Positions 25,908-33,872 of a DNA stretch of 64,000 nucleotides are shown here, piece by piece; within the stretch, counting starts at the first letter, position 1, and each line of letters opens with the position of its first letter. The stretch is from Paramixta manurensis. Lineage in GTDB: Bacteria > Pseudomonadota > Gammaproteobacteria > Enterobacterales > Enterobacteriaceae. The stretch is taken from NCBI RefSeq assembly GCF_013285385.1, contig NZ_CP054212.1:4464001-4528000 (forward strand). The letters are read 5' to 3'. Made by a program: the position numbers and the translations under genes. The notes under the pieces are model-generated. The model saw nothing but the letters and a program-made list of their open reading frames with translations. It was not told where the DNA came from and ran no database searches.

Positions 25908-27122
25908 ATGAAACAAAATTTTGATAACCATCATTTTCGAGAACAATTTCCGGCAATAAAAAATATCGGCATGGTATATCTTGATAGTGCTGCCACCGCG
26001 CTTAAACCTCAAGTAATGATAGATACTATTAATGACTACTTTGCTAATAATGGCGCAACGGTACATCGTAGTCTACACCAAACGGGAAAAGAAACGACTG
26101 AACAATATGAAGCGGCACGCTATAAATGCGCAAGCCTGATTAATAGTCCGGCGGTGGAAAATGTCATCTGGACCCGAGGTGCAACTGAATCCATCAATAT
26201 GATTGCATATGGATACTTACAACATGCAATTAAAGACGGTGACGAAATTATTATTAATGATGCAGAACATCATTCCAATCTCATTCCGTGGCTAATGGTG
26301 GCAAAAATTAAAGGCGCAAAGATCGTACGCCTTCCCTTACGTGAAAACGGTACCATTGACGTTCAGTGTTTGGATACGCTAATTAGTGCAAAAACAAAAT
26401 TTATCGCTCTAACCCAAATGTCGAATGTTACCGGATTCATGCCAGATATACAGGCAGTGATAGAAAAAGCGCACCGAAAAGGGGTGAAAGTCGCGGTTGA
26501 TGGCGCACAAGGTGCTGCACACAGCCCGCTTGATGTAATCGCCAGCGGCATCGATTTCTATGTGCTGTCGGCACATAAAATGTACGGGCCAACCGGGGTT
26601 GGCGTATTGTATTACTCTCCAAATATCGCCGATGAATTTTTTCCTGTATACGGTGGTGGACAAATGCTTTCCACGCTCGAAGGAGAAACCATTATTCCCA
26701 AAAAATCGCCGTTTAAATATGAAGCCGGCACACCCAATATCGCCGGTATTCTGGGTTTTGGTGCCGTATTGGATTGGTTGAAAAACTACGATATGGAAGT
26801 GCTAAAAAATCACAGCAAACAACTTGTCGATATTATCGATCGCGAACTGCAAAGCACTGTTCCCGGCTATATTCGCTATTCTCAACCGGGAAGTAGTATT
26901 CTCTCCTTTAATATTTCAGGGCTACACCATGTTGATTTTTCAACGCTACTTTCTGAATTTGGCATTTCTATTCGCTCAGGAAAACATTGTGCCATTCCAC
27001 TAATGAAGCATTTTGGAATTAGTGGGACGTTACGTGCCTCGCTGGCGCCTTATAATAATGAAAGCGACGCCTTTCATTTTATTGACGCTATTAAACAAAC
27101 ATTAAAAATTTTAAGACCATAA
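25908..27122 (+). CDS. CsdA-like group II cysteine desulfurase
   Basis: A 404-residue PLP-dependent cysteine desulfurase that would take sulfur from cysteine as an enzyme-bound persulfide. The PLP lysine is Lys224 in SAHKMYGPTG; the catalytic cysteine is Cys361 in RSGKHCAIP. The motifs LDSAATALKP, AEHHSNLIPWLMVA and GTLRASLAPYN place it nearer CsdA than SufS. The ATG follows CAGGGATA. The coding sequence and its upstream region are visibly AT-richer than the flanking corA and uvrD genes. E. coli csdA is elsewhere on the chromosome (next to csdE and tcdA). The next gene starts on the last base of its stop codon. Confidence 0.85.
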   Translation: MKQNFDNHHFREQFPAIKNIGMVYLDSAATALKPQVMIDTINDYFANNGATVHRSLHQTGKETTEQYEAARYKCASLINSPAVENVIWTRGATESINMIAYGYLQHAIKDGDEIIINDAEHHSNLIPWLMVAKIKGAKIVRLPLRENGTIDVQCLDTLISAKTKFIALTQMSNVTGFMPDIQAVIEKAHRKGVKVAVDGAQGAAHSPLDVIASGIDFYVLSAHKMYGPTGVGVLYYSPNIADEFFPVYGGGQMLSTLEGETIIPKKSPFKYEAGTPNIAGILGFGAVLDWLKNYDMEVLKNHSKQLVDIIDRELQSTVPGYIRYSQPGSSILSFNISGLHHVDFSTLLSEFGISIRSGKHCAIPLMKHFGISGTLRASLAPYNNESDAFHFIDAIKQTLKILRP

Positions 27123-27532
27123 TGAAATCCATTACTATTCCAGATAATCTAATTGATCTATTCAGTCAGTGCGATACGCTTAGCAAAAAATACATCACGA
27201 TTATGCTTCAGGCTCCGGCGATCCCCCCGATCCCCGACGGAGAAAAAGCAAAAGAGTTGTTTAATTGCCAAAACGTTGCCTATGTATTTACCCGGCAGAT
27301 GGATAAGCATACCCTCTACTTCGCCGGTGATAGCGATAGTATTTTAATTAAGGGGCTAATGTCGATAATGTTCACCTGCATTAACTACCCGGCAAACCGC
27401 GATATCACCCGTTACAATATCGCCCGTATCTTCCAGACGCTGGGGATTGAAAAGCATTACGAAGAATCACTGCCAATGGGACTTGGGCTAGTAGTGGATG
27501 AAGTCGAATCAGCCCTCCTCACAGCCAAGTGA
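27122..27532 (+). CDS. Divergent SufE/CsdE-like sulfur acceptor
   Basis: A 136-residue SufE-fold protein, the expected partner that accepts persulfide sulfur from the upstream desulfurase. The acceptor cysteine is probably Cys49 in LFNCQNVAYVF, aligned with the GCxxxVW motif of SufE/CsdE. The following YFAGDSDSILIKGLMSIMF matches the family core. Two family features are altered: the Trp after the Cys is missing, and the SRSQGL-like motif near the C-terminus reads PMGLGL. It overlaps the desulfurase stop by one base (TAATG), so translation is coupled. It is shorter at the N-terminus than CsdE. Confidence 0.75.
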   Translation: MKSITIPDNLIDLFSQCDTLSKKYITIMLQAPAIPPIPDGEKAKELFNCQNVAYVFTRQMDKHTLYFAGDSDSILIKGLMSIMFTCINYPANRDITRYNIARIFQTLGIEKHYEESLPMGLGLVVDEVESALLTAK

Positions 27533-27540
27533 AGAAGCGG

Positions 27541-27565
27541 AAAATGGCTAACTCAGGGTAGCCAT
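27541..27565 (-). terminator. Hairpin between csdE-like gene and uvrD
   Basis: A seven-base stem ATGGCTA/TAGCCAT with an eight-base loop. Read on the minus strand it is followed by TTTT, so it most likely ends uvrD transcripts. Confidence 0.6.
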
Positions 27566-27568
27566 AAA

Positions 27569-29731
27569 TTAACAACTCTCCAGCCGGGCATAGGCCGCCA
27601 CCAGCCATTTGATCCCCTGCCCCTGAAAGGCCACCTGCAACCGGCTATGTTCTCCACTGCCCTCCAGATTGATAATCGTCCCTTCGCCAAATTTGGCGTG
27701 GCGCACCCGCTGCCCAAGAGCAAAACCGCTGTCGCTTTTCGTAACCGGGGTGCCCATCCGCTGATGATTGGCCGGGCGGCTAATGCTGGCGCGGAGGCGC
27801 ACCTCTTCCACACACTCTTCCGGCAGCTCGCCAATAAAGCGCGACGGACGATGGTACACTTCTTTGCCATACAGGCGCCGCGTTTCGGCGTAGGTTAGCG
27901 TTAACTTGATCATGGCGCGCGTTACGCCAACGTAGGCCAGCCGACGTTCCTCTTCCAGCCGACCGCCCTCATCCAACGCCATCTGGCTAGGGAACATGCC
28001 CTCTTCCATGCCCACAATGAAAACCTGGCTAAACTCGAGGCCTTTTGCCGCGTGCATGGTCATCAGTTGTACCGCGTCCTGCCACTTATCCGCCTGCCCC
28101 TCGCCCGCCTCTAGCGCGGCATGAGAGAGAAAGGCCTGCAACGGTAACAAATCTTCATCTTCGTCTTGGTAGCTATATTGCCGGGTCGCGTTCACCAGCT
28201 CTTCCAGGTTTTCTATACGCGCCTGGCCCTTCTCGCCTTTCTCTTGTTCGTACATCAACCACAAACCAGAATCCTTAATCACCCGATCGGTTTGTATATG
28301 CAACGGTAACTCGCTGGTTTCCTGTGCCAAAGAATCAACTAACTCAATAAACCGTTGTAATGCCGAAGCGGCGCGGCCTGCCAGCGCTTTTTCAACCAAA
28401 AGCTCCCGTGTCGCCTGCCACAGCGTTAACTGACGGTCGCGCGAGGTTTGCCGCACCACGTCCAGCGTGCGATCGCCAATGCCGCGCGTTGGCGTGTTCA
28501 CCACCCGTTCAAATGCCGCATCGTCATTCCGGTTAGCAATCAGGCGCAAATATGCCAGCGCATCCTTAATTTCCTGCCGTTCAAAGAAGCGCATACCGCC
28601 GTAAATACGGTACGGCATACTGACCTGGAGCAGCGCCTCTTCCAGCACGCGTGACTGGGCGTTGCTGCGGTACAGAATGGCGCAATCATTCAGCGCGCCG
28701 CCGTTTTCCTGCCACACTTTAATGCGGTTAACCACAAAGCGAGCTTCATCCAACTCATTGAACGCACAGTAAAGTGAAATTGCTTCGCCATCGGCACCAT
28801 CGGTCCAGAGCTCTTTGCCCAGCCGACCATTATTATTTGAAATTAAGGCATTGGCGGCTTTCAGAATCGTGTTCGTCGAACGGTAGTTTTGCTCAAGACG
28901 AATAGTCTGTGCGCCGGAGAAGTCTTTCAAAAACCGCTGAATATTTTCAACTTGCGCGCCGCGCCAGCCATAGATGGACTGATCGTCATCACCCACGATG
29001 ATAACCCGACCAGTGTCCCCTGCCAGCATTCGAATCCAGGCATACTGGATATTGTTCGTATCCTGAAATTCGTCCACTAAAATATTGGTAAAACGTTCGC
29101 GGTAATGATTGAGGATGTGCGGTTTGTTCAGCCACAGTTCGTGCGCACGCAGCAGTAGCTCAGCGAAATCCACCAGCCCGGCACGGTCGCACGCTTCCTG
29201 ATAAGCCTGGTAAATGCGCAGCCAGGTTTGCTCAATAGGATTCCCGTAGCTTTCAATATGCTTAGGCCGTAGGCCTTCATCCTTTTTGCCGTTGATGTAC
29301 CACATCGCCTGGCGCGCCGGCCACTGCTTCTCATCCAGATTCATGGCTTTAATCAGGCGTTTTAAGAGTCGTAGCTGATCTTCGCTATCCAGAATCTGAA
29401 AATCCTGCGGCAAATTCGCATCCAAATGATGCGCTCGCAGTAGACGATGCGCTAAACCATGAAAAGTCCCGATCCACATGCCGCCCTGGCTGGTGCCAAC
29501 CAATTGCTCAATACGGTGGCGCATCTCCGCCGCCGCTTTGTTGGTAAACGTCACCGCCATTATCGAATAGGGCGAACAGTTCTCGACCGCCAGTAACCAG
29601 GCAATACGGTGCACCAGCACGCGCGTCTTTCCGCTACCCGCGCCAGCCAGCACCAGCAGATTGCTGCGTGGCGCCGCCACGGCTTCGCGTTGTTTGTCAT
29701 TCAAACTGTTGAGCAGATCAGAAACGTCCAT
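27569..29731 (-). CDS. uvrD: UvrD, DNA helicase II
   Basis: A superfamily 1A 3'-5' helicase of nucleotide-excision and mismatch repair. The 720 residues show Walker A (LAGAGSGKTR, about 29-38), the Walker B region (NILVDEFQDTN), GDDDQSIYGWRGA, QNYRST, and late motifs VQLMTMHAAKGLEF and ERRLAYVGVTRA. I chose the ATG at 29731 (MDVSDLLNSL), which matches the E. coli start; a GTG two codons upstream is in frame. A LexA box lies 39 bp upstream, so SOS induction is expected. yigB lies upstream on the same strand. Confidence 0.97.
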   Translation of the reverse strand: MDVSDLLNSLNDKQREAVAAPRSNLLVLAGAGSGKTRVLVHRIAWLLAVENCSPYSIMAVTFTNKAAAEMRHRIEQLVGTSQGGMWIGTFHGLAHRLLRAHHLDANLPQDFQILDSEDQLRLLKRLIKAMNLDEKQWPARQAMWYINGKKDEGLRPKHIESYGNPIEQTWLRIYQAYQEACDRAGLVDFAELLLRAHELWLNKPHILNHYRERFTNILVDEFQDTNNIQYAWIRMLAGDTGRVIIVGDDDQSIYGWRGAQVENIQRFLKDFSGAQTIRLEQNYRSTNTILKAANALISNNNGRLGKELWTDGADGEAISLYCAFNELDEARFVVNRIKVWQENGGALNDCAILYRSNAQSRVLEEALLQVSMPYRIYGGMRFFERQEIKDALAYLRLIANRNDDAAFERVVNTPTRGIGDRTLDVVRQTSRDRQLTLWQATRELLVEKALAGRAASALQRFIELVDSLAQETSELPLHIQTDRVIKDSGLWLMYEQEKGEKGQARIENLEELVNATRQYSYQDEDEDLLPLQAFLSHAALEAGEGQADKWQDAVQLMTMHAAKGLEFSQVFIVGMEEGMFPSQMALDEGGRLEEERRLAYVGVTRAMIKLTLTYAETRRLYGKEVYHRPSRFIGELPEECVEEVRLRASISRPANHQRMGTPVTKSDSGFALGQRVRHAKFGEGTIINLEGSGEHSRLQVAFQGQGIKWLVAAYARLESC

Positions 29732-29769
29732 AAGCACCGTTCAGTCAGAGAAAACGCTTGCGCGTATTA

Positions 29770-29785
29770 CTGGATATTTATACAG
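29770..29785. promoter_or_regulatory. LexA (SOS) box upstream of uvrD
   Basis: CTGGATATTTATACAG fits the CTG-N10-CAG LexA consensus with an AT-rich centre and lies 39 bp before the uvrD start, partly between uvrD and the yigB stop. E. coli uvrD is LexA-controlled from a comparable position. Confidence 0.8.
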
Positions 29786-29789
29786 ATTA

Positions 29790-30506
29790 TTATATCAGCG
29801 TGGTCAGCGATGCCAACTGCGAAATTTCAATATGCGGCAGCAAACGTGAATCCTGAATATGCATCAGGTTCCCTTCACGGAGATTGATCCAACAGGATTG
29901 CATACCGCAGCGGAGTGAACCGGCCACATCGGTGGTGAGATCATCCCCCACATGCAGGATATTGCCCAACGGCACACCGAGCCGAACGGCTGCCAGATGG
30001 TACATATCTTCGTAAGGTTTAGCACGTCCGTCCGGCCCGGCGCGCAGCACAAAGCGAAAGTATTTGTCGAGCCCGAATAGATGAGGCTGGGCGTTACCAT
30101 TAGTAATCGCCACCAGCGGCATACGCTCCGCCAACGCCGCCAGCGTGATATGCGTCTCTTCCGGCACCTCAATTTTGCTGCGCCAGTGGGCGAATACCTC
30201 CATCACTTTATCCGCCCCTTCTGCGGCTTCTTGCGCCGTCAGGCCGATGTCGCGCATGGCCTGCTCTACCGCGCGCCGCCGCCATTCACTGACATCATGA
30301 TAGATGTCCGGCTCTTGCGCTAACAGCCGGTTACGCAACGTCTGGTAATCTTCGAGCGAGAAATCCTGCAAGGCAGGATGATAGGCCTGTAAAAAAGCGT
30401 GCGACTCTGCGGTAGTTTTCCGAATCACTGGATGATTATCATACAGTGTGTCATCAAGATCGAATGTCATCGCCTTGATTGAATGTAGCGGACGATAAAA
30501 ATGCAT
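29790..30506 (-). CDS. yigB: YigB, HAD phosphatase (FMN/riboflavin-pathway phosphatase)
   Basis: A 238-residue HAD phosphatase with motif I TFDLDDTLYDNHP, motif II VAITNGNAQ and motif IV HVGDDLTTDVAGS. E. coli YigB dephosphorylates FMN and the riboflavin precursor 5-amino-6-(5-phosphoribitylamino)uracil. The length equals that of E. coli. Its start overlaps the xerC stop by one base (TGATG), so it is the last gene of a dapF-yigA-xerC-yigB operon. Confidence 0.93.
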   Translation of the reverse strand: MHFYRPLHSIKAMTFDLDDTLYDNHPVIRKTTAESHAFLQAYHPALQDFSLEDYQTLRNRLLAQEPDIYHDVSEWRRRAVEQAMRDIGLTAQEAAEGADKVMEVFAHWRSKIEVPEETHITLAALAERMPLVAITNGNAQPHLFGLDKYFRFVLRAGPDGRAKPYEDMYHLAAVRLGVPLGNILHVGDDLTTDVAGSLRCGMQSCWINLREGNLMHIQDSRLLPHIEISQLASLTTLI

Positions 30507-31414
30507 CAGGATTTTCCTCGTTTGGCACGGGGATGTGCGGCATCGTAAACCGAGGCCAAATGTTGAAAGTCGAGGTGGGTATAGATTTGCGTGGTCGATA
30601 AATTTGCATGACCCAACAGCTCTTGTACGGCGCGTAAATCGCCGCTGGATTCGAGCATATGCGTGGCAAAAGAGTGGCGTAATTTATGCGGATGTACATG
30701 GCTGCTTACGCCCTGCTTGATCCCCCACTCGGCAAAGCGTTTCTGTACATTACGCACCGAAATCCGTCGCCCCTGGCTGGAGAGAAATACCGCTTCATCT
30801 TCCGGGGCGAAAAAATCGCGTAATGCTAACCAATGTTCAAGCCAAGTCACCGCCGTGCGACCAATGGGTAAACGCCGCTCTTTACTGCCTTTCCCCATCA
30901 CCCAGACCTCGCCGGAGGCCAAATCCAGGTGGCGGCAATCAATCCCCACCAGTTCAGAAAGTCGCAACCCGGCACCGTACATAATTTCCAGCATCGCGCG
31001 ATCGCGTACCGCCAACGGATCGTTTAGATCAATCTCTAACAGCTGGTTTACTTCATCGACATCAATATTTTTCGGCAGATGCCGCGGTGCGCGTGGCGTG
31101 GCAATCCCTTTCGCCGGGTTAGCCTTCAATTTGCCTTGCGCGACTTGCCAGTCAAGAAAACTACGTAATGCTGAAAGACGTAACGCCAGACTAGCCGGTT
31201 GTAGCCCGGCGCGACGGCTACGGGCCGCCAGCGAACGTACGTGGGCGGCATCCAGCGTGGCCCAATCGGTAATGCCCATCTCATCCGCCAGTGCGCAAAG
31301 CGCCGCTAACTGATGGGCATAGCTTTTTTGCGTTAAGGGGCTTAACTGCCGCTCTACTTTCAAATAACGCAAAAAGCCCTCAATAGCAGCGTGAAGAGGC
31401 GAATCGCCCTTCAT
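30506..31414 (-). CDS. xerC: XerC, site-specific tyrosine recombinase
   Basis: XerC with XerD resolves chromosome dimers at dif. The 302-residue protein has an N-terminal SAM-like DNA-binding domain (about 10-90) and the catalytic domain. The catalytic residues visible are the Arg in GAGLRLSELVG, the Lys of the beta-hairpin (GKGSKERRLP), HxxR in HKLRHSFATH, the later His in LLGHANLSTT, and the nucleophile Tyr in TQIYTHLD. The start overlaps the yigA stop (ATGA). No dif site is expected or seen here. Confidence 0.96.
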   Translation of the reverse strand: MKGDSPLHAAIEGFLRYLKVERQLSPLTQKSYAHQLAALCALADEMGITDWATLDAAHVRSLAARSRRAGLQPASLALRLSALRSFLDWQVAQGKLKANPAKGIATPRAPRHLPKNIDVDEVNQLLEIDLNDPLAVRDRAMLEIMYGAGLRLSELVGIDCRHLDLASGEVWVMGKGSKERRLPIGRTAVTWLEHWLALRDFFAPEDEAVFLSSQGRRISVRNVQKRFAEWGIKQGVSSHVHPHKLRHSFATHMLESSGDLRAVQELLGHANLSTTQIYTHLDFQHLASVYDAAHPRAKRGKS

Positions 31415-32121
31415 GCCCTTTCGACCCAGCGGGAGAGTAAATCCGGCATCATCAATGCTAAATGCTGCAACAACAGCGTTCCCATCCCGGATTGATAGTG
31501 CTGATTATCCCGACTGCTAAAGATTAACAGCCCCAGGTCTCCGTGATCGCCCATTAGCGACATCGCTACGGAACCAATCGCTTTGGCTTGCGGTAACAGT
31601 AACAGCAGTTCCGGGCCATTCAGGCTGCCGAGGTAGTGCTGCTCTTTCCCTAACCGTTGAACGCGCACTGCTTCGAATGCCTGACGCGAGAGCGCTAGCT
31701 GGGTAAAATCAGACGGCGCGCCGATGCGCCATTTATCGCTAAACAGGCGAACATTGGCTCCCGCCAACCCCATCTCACGCGCCCAACGATGTAGACGGTT
31801 CAGCATGTCATGCAACGAAGGCGCGGCGGCGAGGTGCCCCTGTAAAGACAACAAGCGATCAAACAATTGATGGTTAGCGGTCGCTTGTTCCATTAACAGC
31901 GTGATCTCTTCTTCCAACTGGTTAATGTGGTTGCGCTGACGCGCCATATGCCACTCAACCAGCGAAACGGTACCGCGCACCGGATGCGGTACCATCATTT
32001 GCTCAACCTGGCGCGCGTTGCGAATGAAGAAATCGGGATTGCGCAGTAAATAATCACTTACGGCGCTGTCATCCAGCACACTATCGCTGGTTGGCTGTTC
32101 CTGTTCTCCGACATTTTTCAT
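31411..32121 (-). CDS. yigA: YigA, DUF484 (GAF-like) protein
   Basis: A 236-residue DUF484 protein of unknown function: an N-terminal helical part (about 1-90, with the LEEEITLLMEQATANHQLFD coiled coil) and a GAF-like domain behind it. It is embedded between dapF and xerC with four-base ATGA overlaps at both ends (32118-32121 and 31411-31414). This arrangement is conserved across enterobacteria and gammaproteobacteria. A signalling role has been suggested from the fold only. Confidence 0.88.
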   Translation of the reverse strand: MKNVGEQEQPTSDSVLDDSAVSDYLLRNPDFFIRNARQVEQMMVPHPVRGTVSLVEWHMARQRNHINQLEEEITLLMEQATANHQLFDRLLSLQGHLAAAPSLHDMLNRLHRWAREMGLAGANVRLFSDKWRIGAPSDFTQLALSRQAFEAVRVQRLGKEQHYLGSLNGPELLLLLPQAKAIGSVAMSLMGDHGDLGLLIFSSRDNQHYQSGMGTLLLQHLALMMPDLLSRWVERA

Positions 32122-32942
32122 AAATGAATAAACCCGTCGTAAACGTGTGTGGCCGGCCCGGTCATATACAACGGATGCCCCGGCCCTTTCCAGGCGATAT
32201 ACAAACTCCCGCCCGGCAGATCAACGCGGACTTTTTCCGCAAGGAGTGTTTGCTGAATCCCCACCGCAACCGCGGCACAGGCGCCGCTTCCGCAGGCCTG
32301 GGTTTCGCCCGCACCGCGTTCATACACACGCAGCCGGATATGTTCGCGATTCACCACTTCCATAAAACCGACGTTCACCCGCTCCGGGAAACGCTCATGG
32401 CTTTCCAATACCGGCCCTAACATCTCTACCGCGGCGGTTTGAACGCTATCTACCTGTATAACACAGTGCGGGTTACCCATCGACACCACGCCGCACATTA
32501 CCGTTTGTTCTGCGGCACGCATCAGATAGAGATTTTCCGCCTTATTGGCGCGAAACGGTACCTGCTGCGGATCAAAATTAGGCTCGCCCATATTAACCCG
32601 AACCCGCTCATCTTCAGTGACGCTGAGCACCATCCGACCGGTTTGCGTGCTGACGCGAATATCGCTCTTATTGGTCAGCCCTTTCAGGCGGACAAAACGG
32701 GCAAAACAGCGCGCACCATTGCCGCACTGTGCCACTTCACTGCCATCGGCATTGAAAATACGGTAATGAAAATCGAGATCGGGATCGTAAGGCGGTTCCA
32801 CAATCAATAGTTGATCGAAGCCGATCCCCAGATGACGATCGGCCAGACGGCGAATCAGCTCCGGAGAGAAATAGACGTTTTGCGTCACGGCATCAACCAC
32901 CATGAAATCATTGCCCAGACCGTGCATTTTTGAGAACTGCAT
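32118..32942 (-). CDS. dapF: DapF, diaminopimelate epimerase
   Basis: DapF converts LL-diaminopimelate to meso-diaminopimelate for lysine and peptidoglycan. This 274-residue protein has the two active-site cysteines: the first in AQCGNGARCFARF (first Cys, near residue 73), the second in TQACGSGACAAVA (first Cys, near 217). The ATG at 32942 (MQFSKMHGLGNDF) follows a GGAG site and equals the E. coli start; the frame is open to 32966. It is first in the dapF-yigA-xerC-yigB operon, just downstream of lptM. Confidence 0.97.
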   Translation of the reverse strand: MQFSKMHGLGNDFMVVDAVTQNVYFSPELIRRLADRHLGIGFDQLLIVEPPYDPDLDFHYRIFNADGSEVAQCGNGARCFARFVRLKGLTNKSDIRVSTQTGRMVLSVTEDERVRVNMGEPNFDPQQVPFRANKAENLYLMRAAEQTVMCGVVSMGNPHCVIQVDSVQTAAVEMLGPVLESHERFPERVNVGFMEVVNREHIRLRVYERGAGETQACGSGACAAVAVGIQQTLLAEKVRVDLPGGSLYIAWKGPGHPLYMTGPATHVYDGFIHL

Positions 32943-32968
32943 TTTCTGCTCCGCCGATTGCGCCATGA

Positions 32969-33256
32969 TTATTGCGCCGTTTGTGTGCCCGTCAGCGGGT
33001 TAGTTTGTGGCTGCGACTGCGACGGCTGTTGAGCAGGTTGTTCTACCTGGCCCGACGGTGTCTGCTGCTGAGTCGGTGACGTGCTCTGTTCTGGCTGAGC
33101 CGACGTTTCACTCTGCTGGGTTTGCGGCTGAACCGGTTGTTCTACCGGCTTCTGCGGTTGTTCTTTTGGCGGAAAATAGAGCGGCCCTTTCAACCCGCAG
33201 CCGGCCAAACTCGCCAGCGCCAGCGCCAGCGCCAGCCGGCAAATCATTTTACTCAT
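32969..33256 (-). CDS. lptM: LptM (YifL), outer-membrane lipoprotein with a long Gln/Pro-rich tail
   Basis: A small lipoprotein with a signal peptide ending in the lipobox LAGC; the mature N-terminus CGLKGPLYFPP is the LptM signature. LptM assists maturation of the LptD/E lipopolysaccharide translocon by mimicking LPS at LptD. The start at 33256 gives a 19-residue signal before the Cys, exactly as in E. coli; other ATGs at 33247, 33262 and 33271 are possible. With about 95 residues it is longer than E. coli LptM (67) because of a low-complexity Gln/Pro/Thr/Ser tail. It precedes dapF by 26 bp. Confidence 0.88.
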   Translation of the reverse strand: MSKMICRLALALALASLAGCGLKGPLYFPPKEQPQKPVEQPVQPQTQQSETSAQPEQSTSPTQQQTPSGQVEQPAQQPSQSQPQTNPLTGTQTAQ

Positions 33257-33370
33257 TCTCATTCTGCTCATGATTAATGCTGTATCAGGTTGCTTATCAT
33301 CGCAGGTGAACTCTGAAAAGCAATAGGAATTGATGATTCGCACCCTTCCGTTATGGCGATAATACCGGTG

Positions 33371-33464
33371 TATACCCTAAATAATTCGAGCGGCAGGAAG
33401 GCGGCGACGCAGCGAGTCCCTGGTCAAAGCCAACGCGCATGCAACTTGAAGTATGACGGGTATA
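33371..33464. repeat. Short imperfect inverted-repeat element (MITE-like)
   Basis: A 94-bp element between lptM and cyaY begins TATACCCTAAATAATTCGAG and ends in its imperfect complement; the reverse complement of the right end is TATACCCGTCATACTTCAAG. The arms match at TATACCC, ATA, TTC and AG. This end sequence resembles a dispersed intergenic repeat that I recall from Serratia, Yersinia and soft-rot genomes. I saw only one copy in this window. Confidence 0.6.
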
Positions 33465-33518
33465 TTTTGCAAACCGAGACACCACGTTATACTCAGCCAA
33501 ACGACAAAGGAAGCAATG

Positions 33519-33839
33519 ATGAACGACAGTGAATTTCACCAACTGGCTGACGGCCTGATGTTATCCATCGAAGAGCATCTCGACGCCTACGATGGCGACA
33601 GCGATATTGATTACGAAACGCACGGCGGCATCATGACGCTGAGCTTCGAAAACGGTAGCAAAATTGTCATTAACCGCCAGGAGCCGCTTCATCAAGTTTG
33701 GCTGGCGACCAAAGGTGGCGGCTATCACTTTGATTATAAAGGCGACAAGTGGATATGCGACCGCAGCGGTTTTGATTTTTGGCAACTGCTGGAAGAAGCC
33801 TGTAGCGCACAGTCAGGCGAGCAAATCAGCTTCAACTAG
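33519..33839 (+). CDS. cyaY: CyaY, bacterial frataxin
   Basis: A 106-residue frataxin homologue that binds iron and modulates the IscS/IscU iron-sulfur assembly machine. The acidic helix near the N-terminus (SIEEHLDAYDGDSDID) carries the iron-binding Asp/Glu residues, and the beta-sheet core includes NRQEPLHQVWLATK. Two consecutive ATGs exist; the second (33519) is better spaced from AAGGAA and gives the E. coli N-terminus MNDSEFH. It faces cyaA convergently, with a GC-rich hairpin (GGGCGG/CCGCCC, 33847-33868) between them. Confidence 0.96.
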   Translation: MNDSEFHQLADGLMLSIEEHLDAYDGDSDIDYETHGGIMTLSFENGSKIVINRQEPLHQVWLATKGGGYHFDYKGDKWICDRSGFDFWQLLEEACSAQSGEQISFN

Positions 33840-33872
33840 GCCGCAAGGGCGGTGGTTTCGCGCCGCCCGGCC

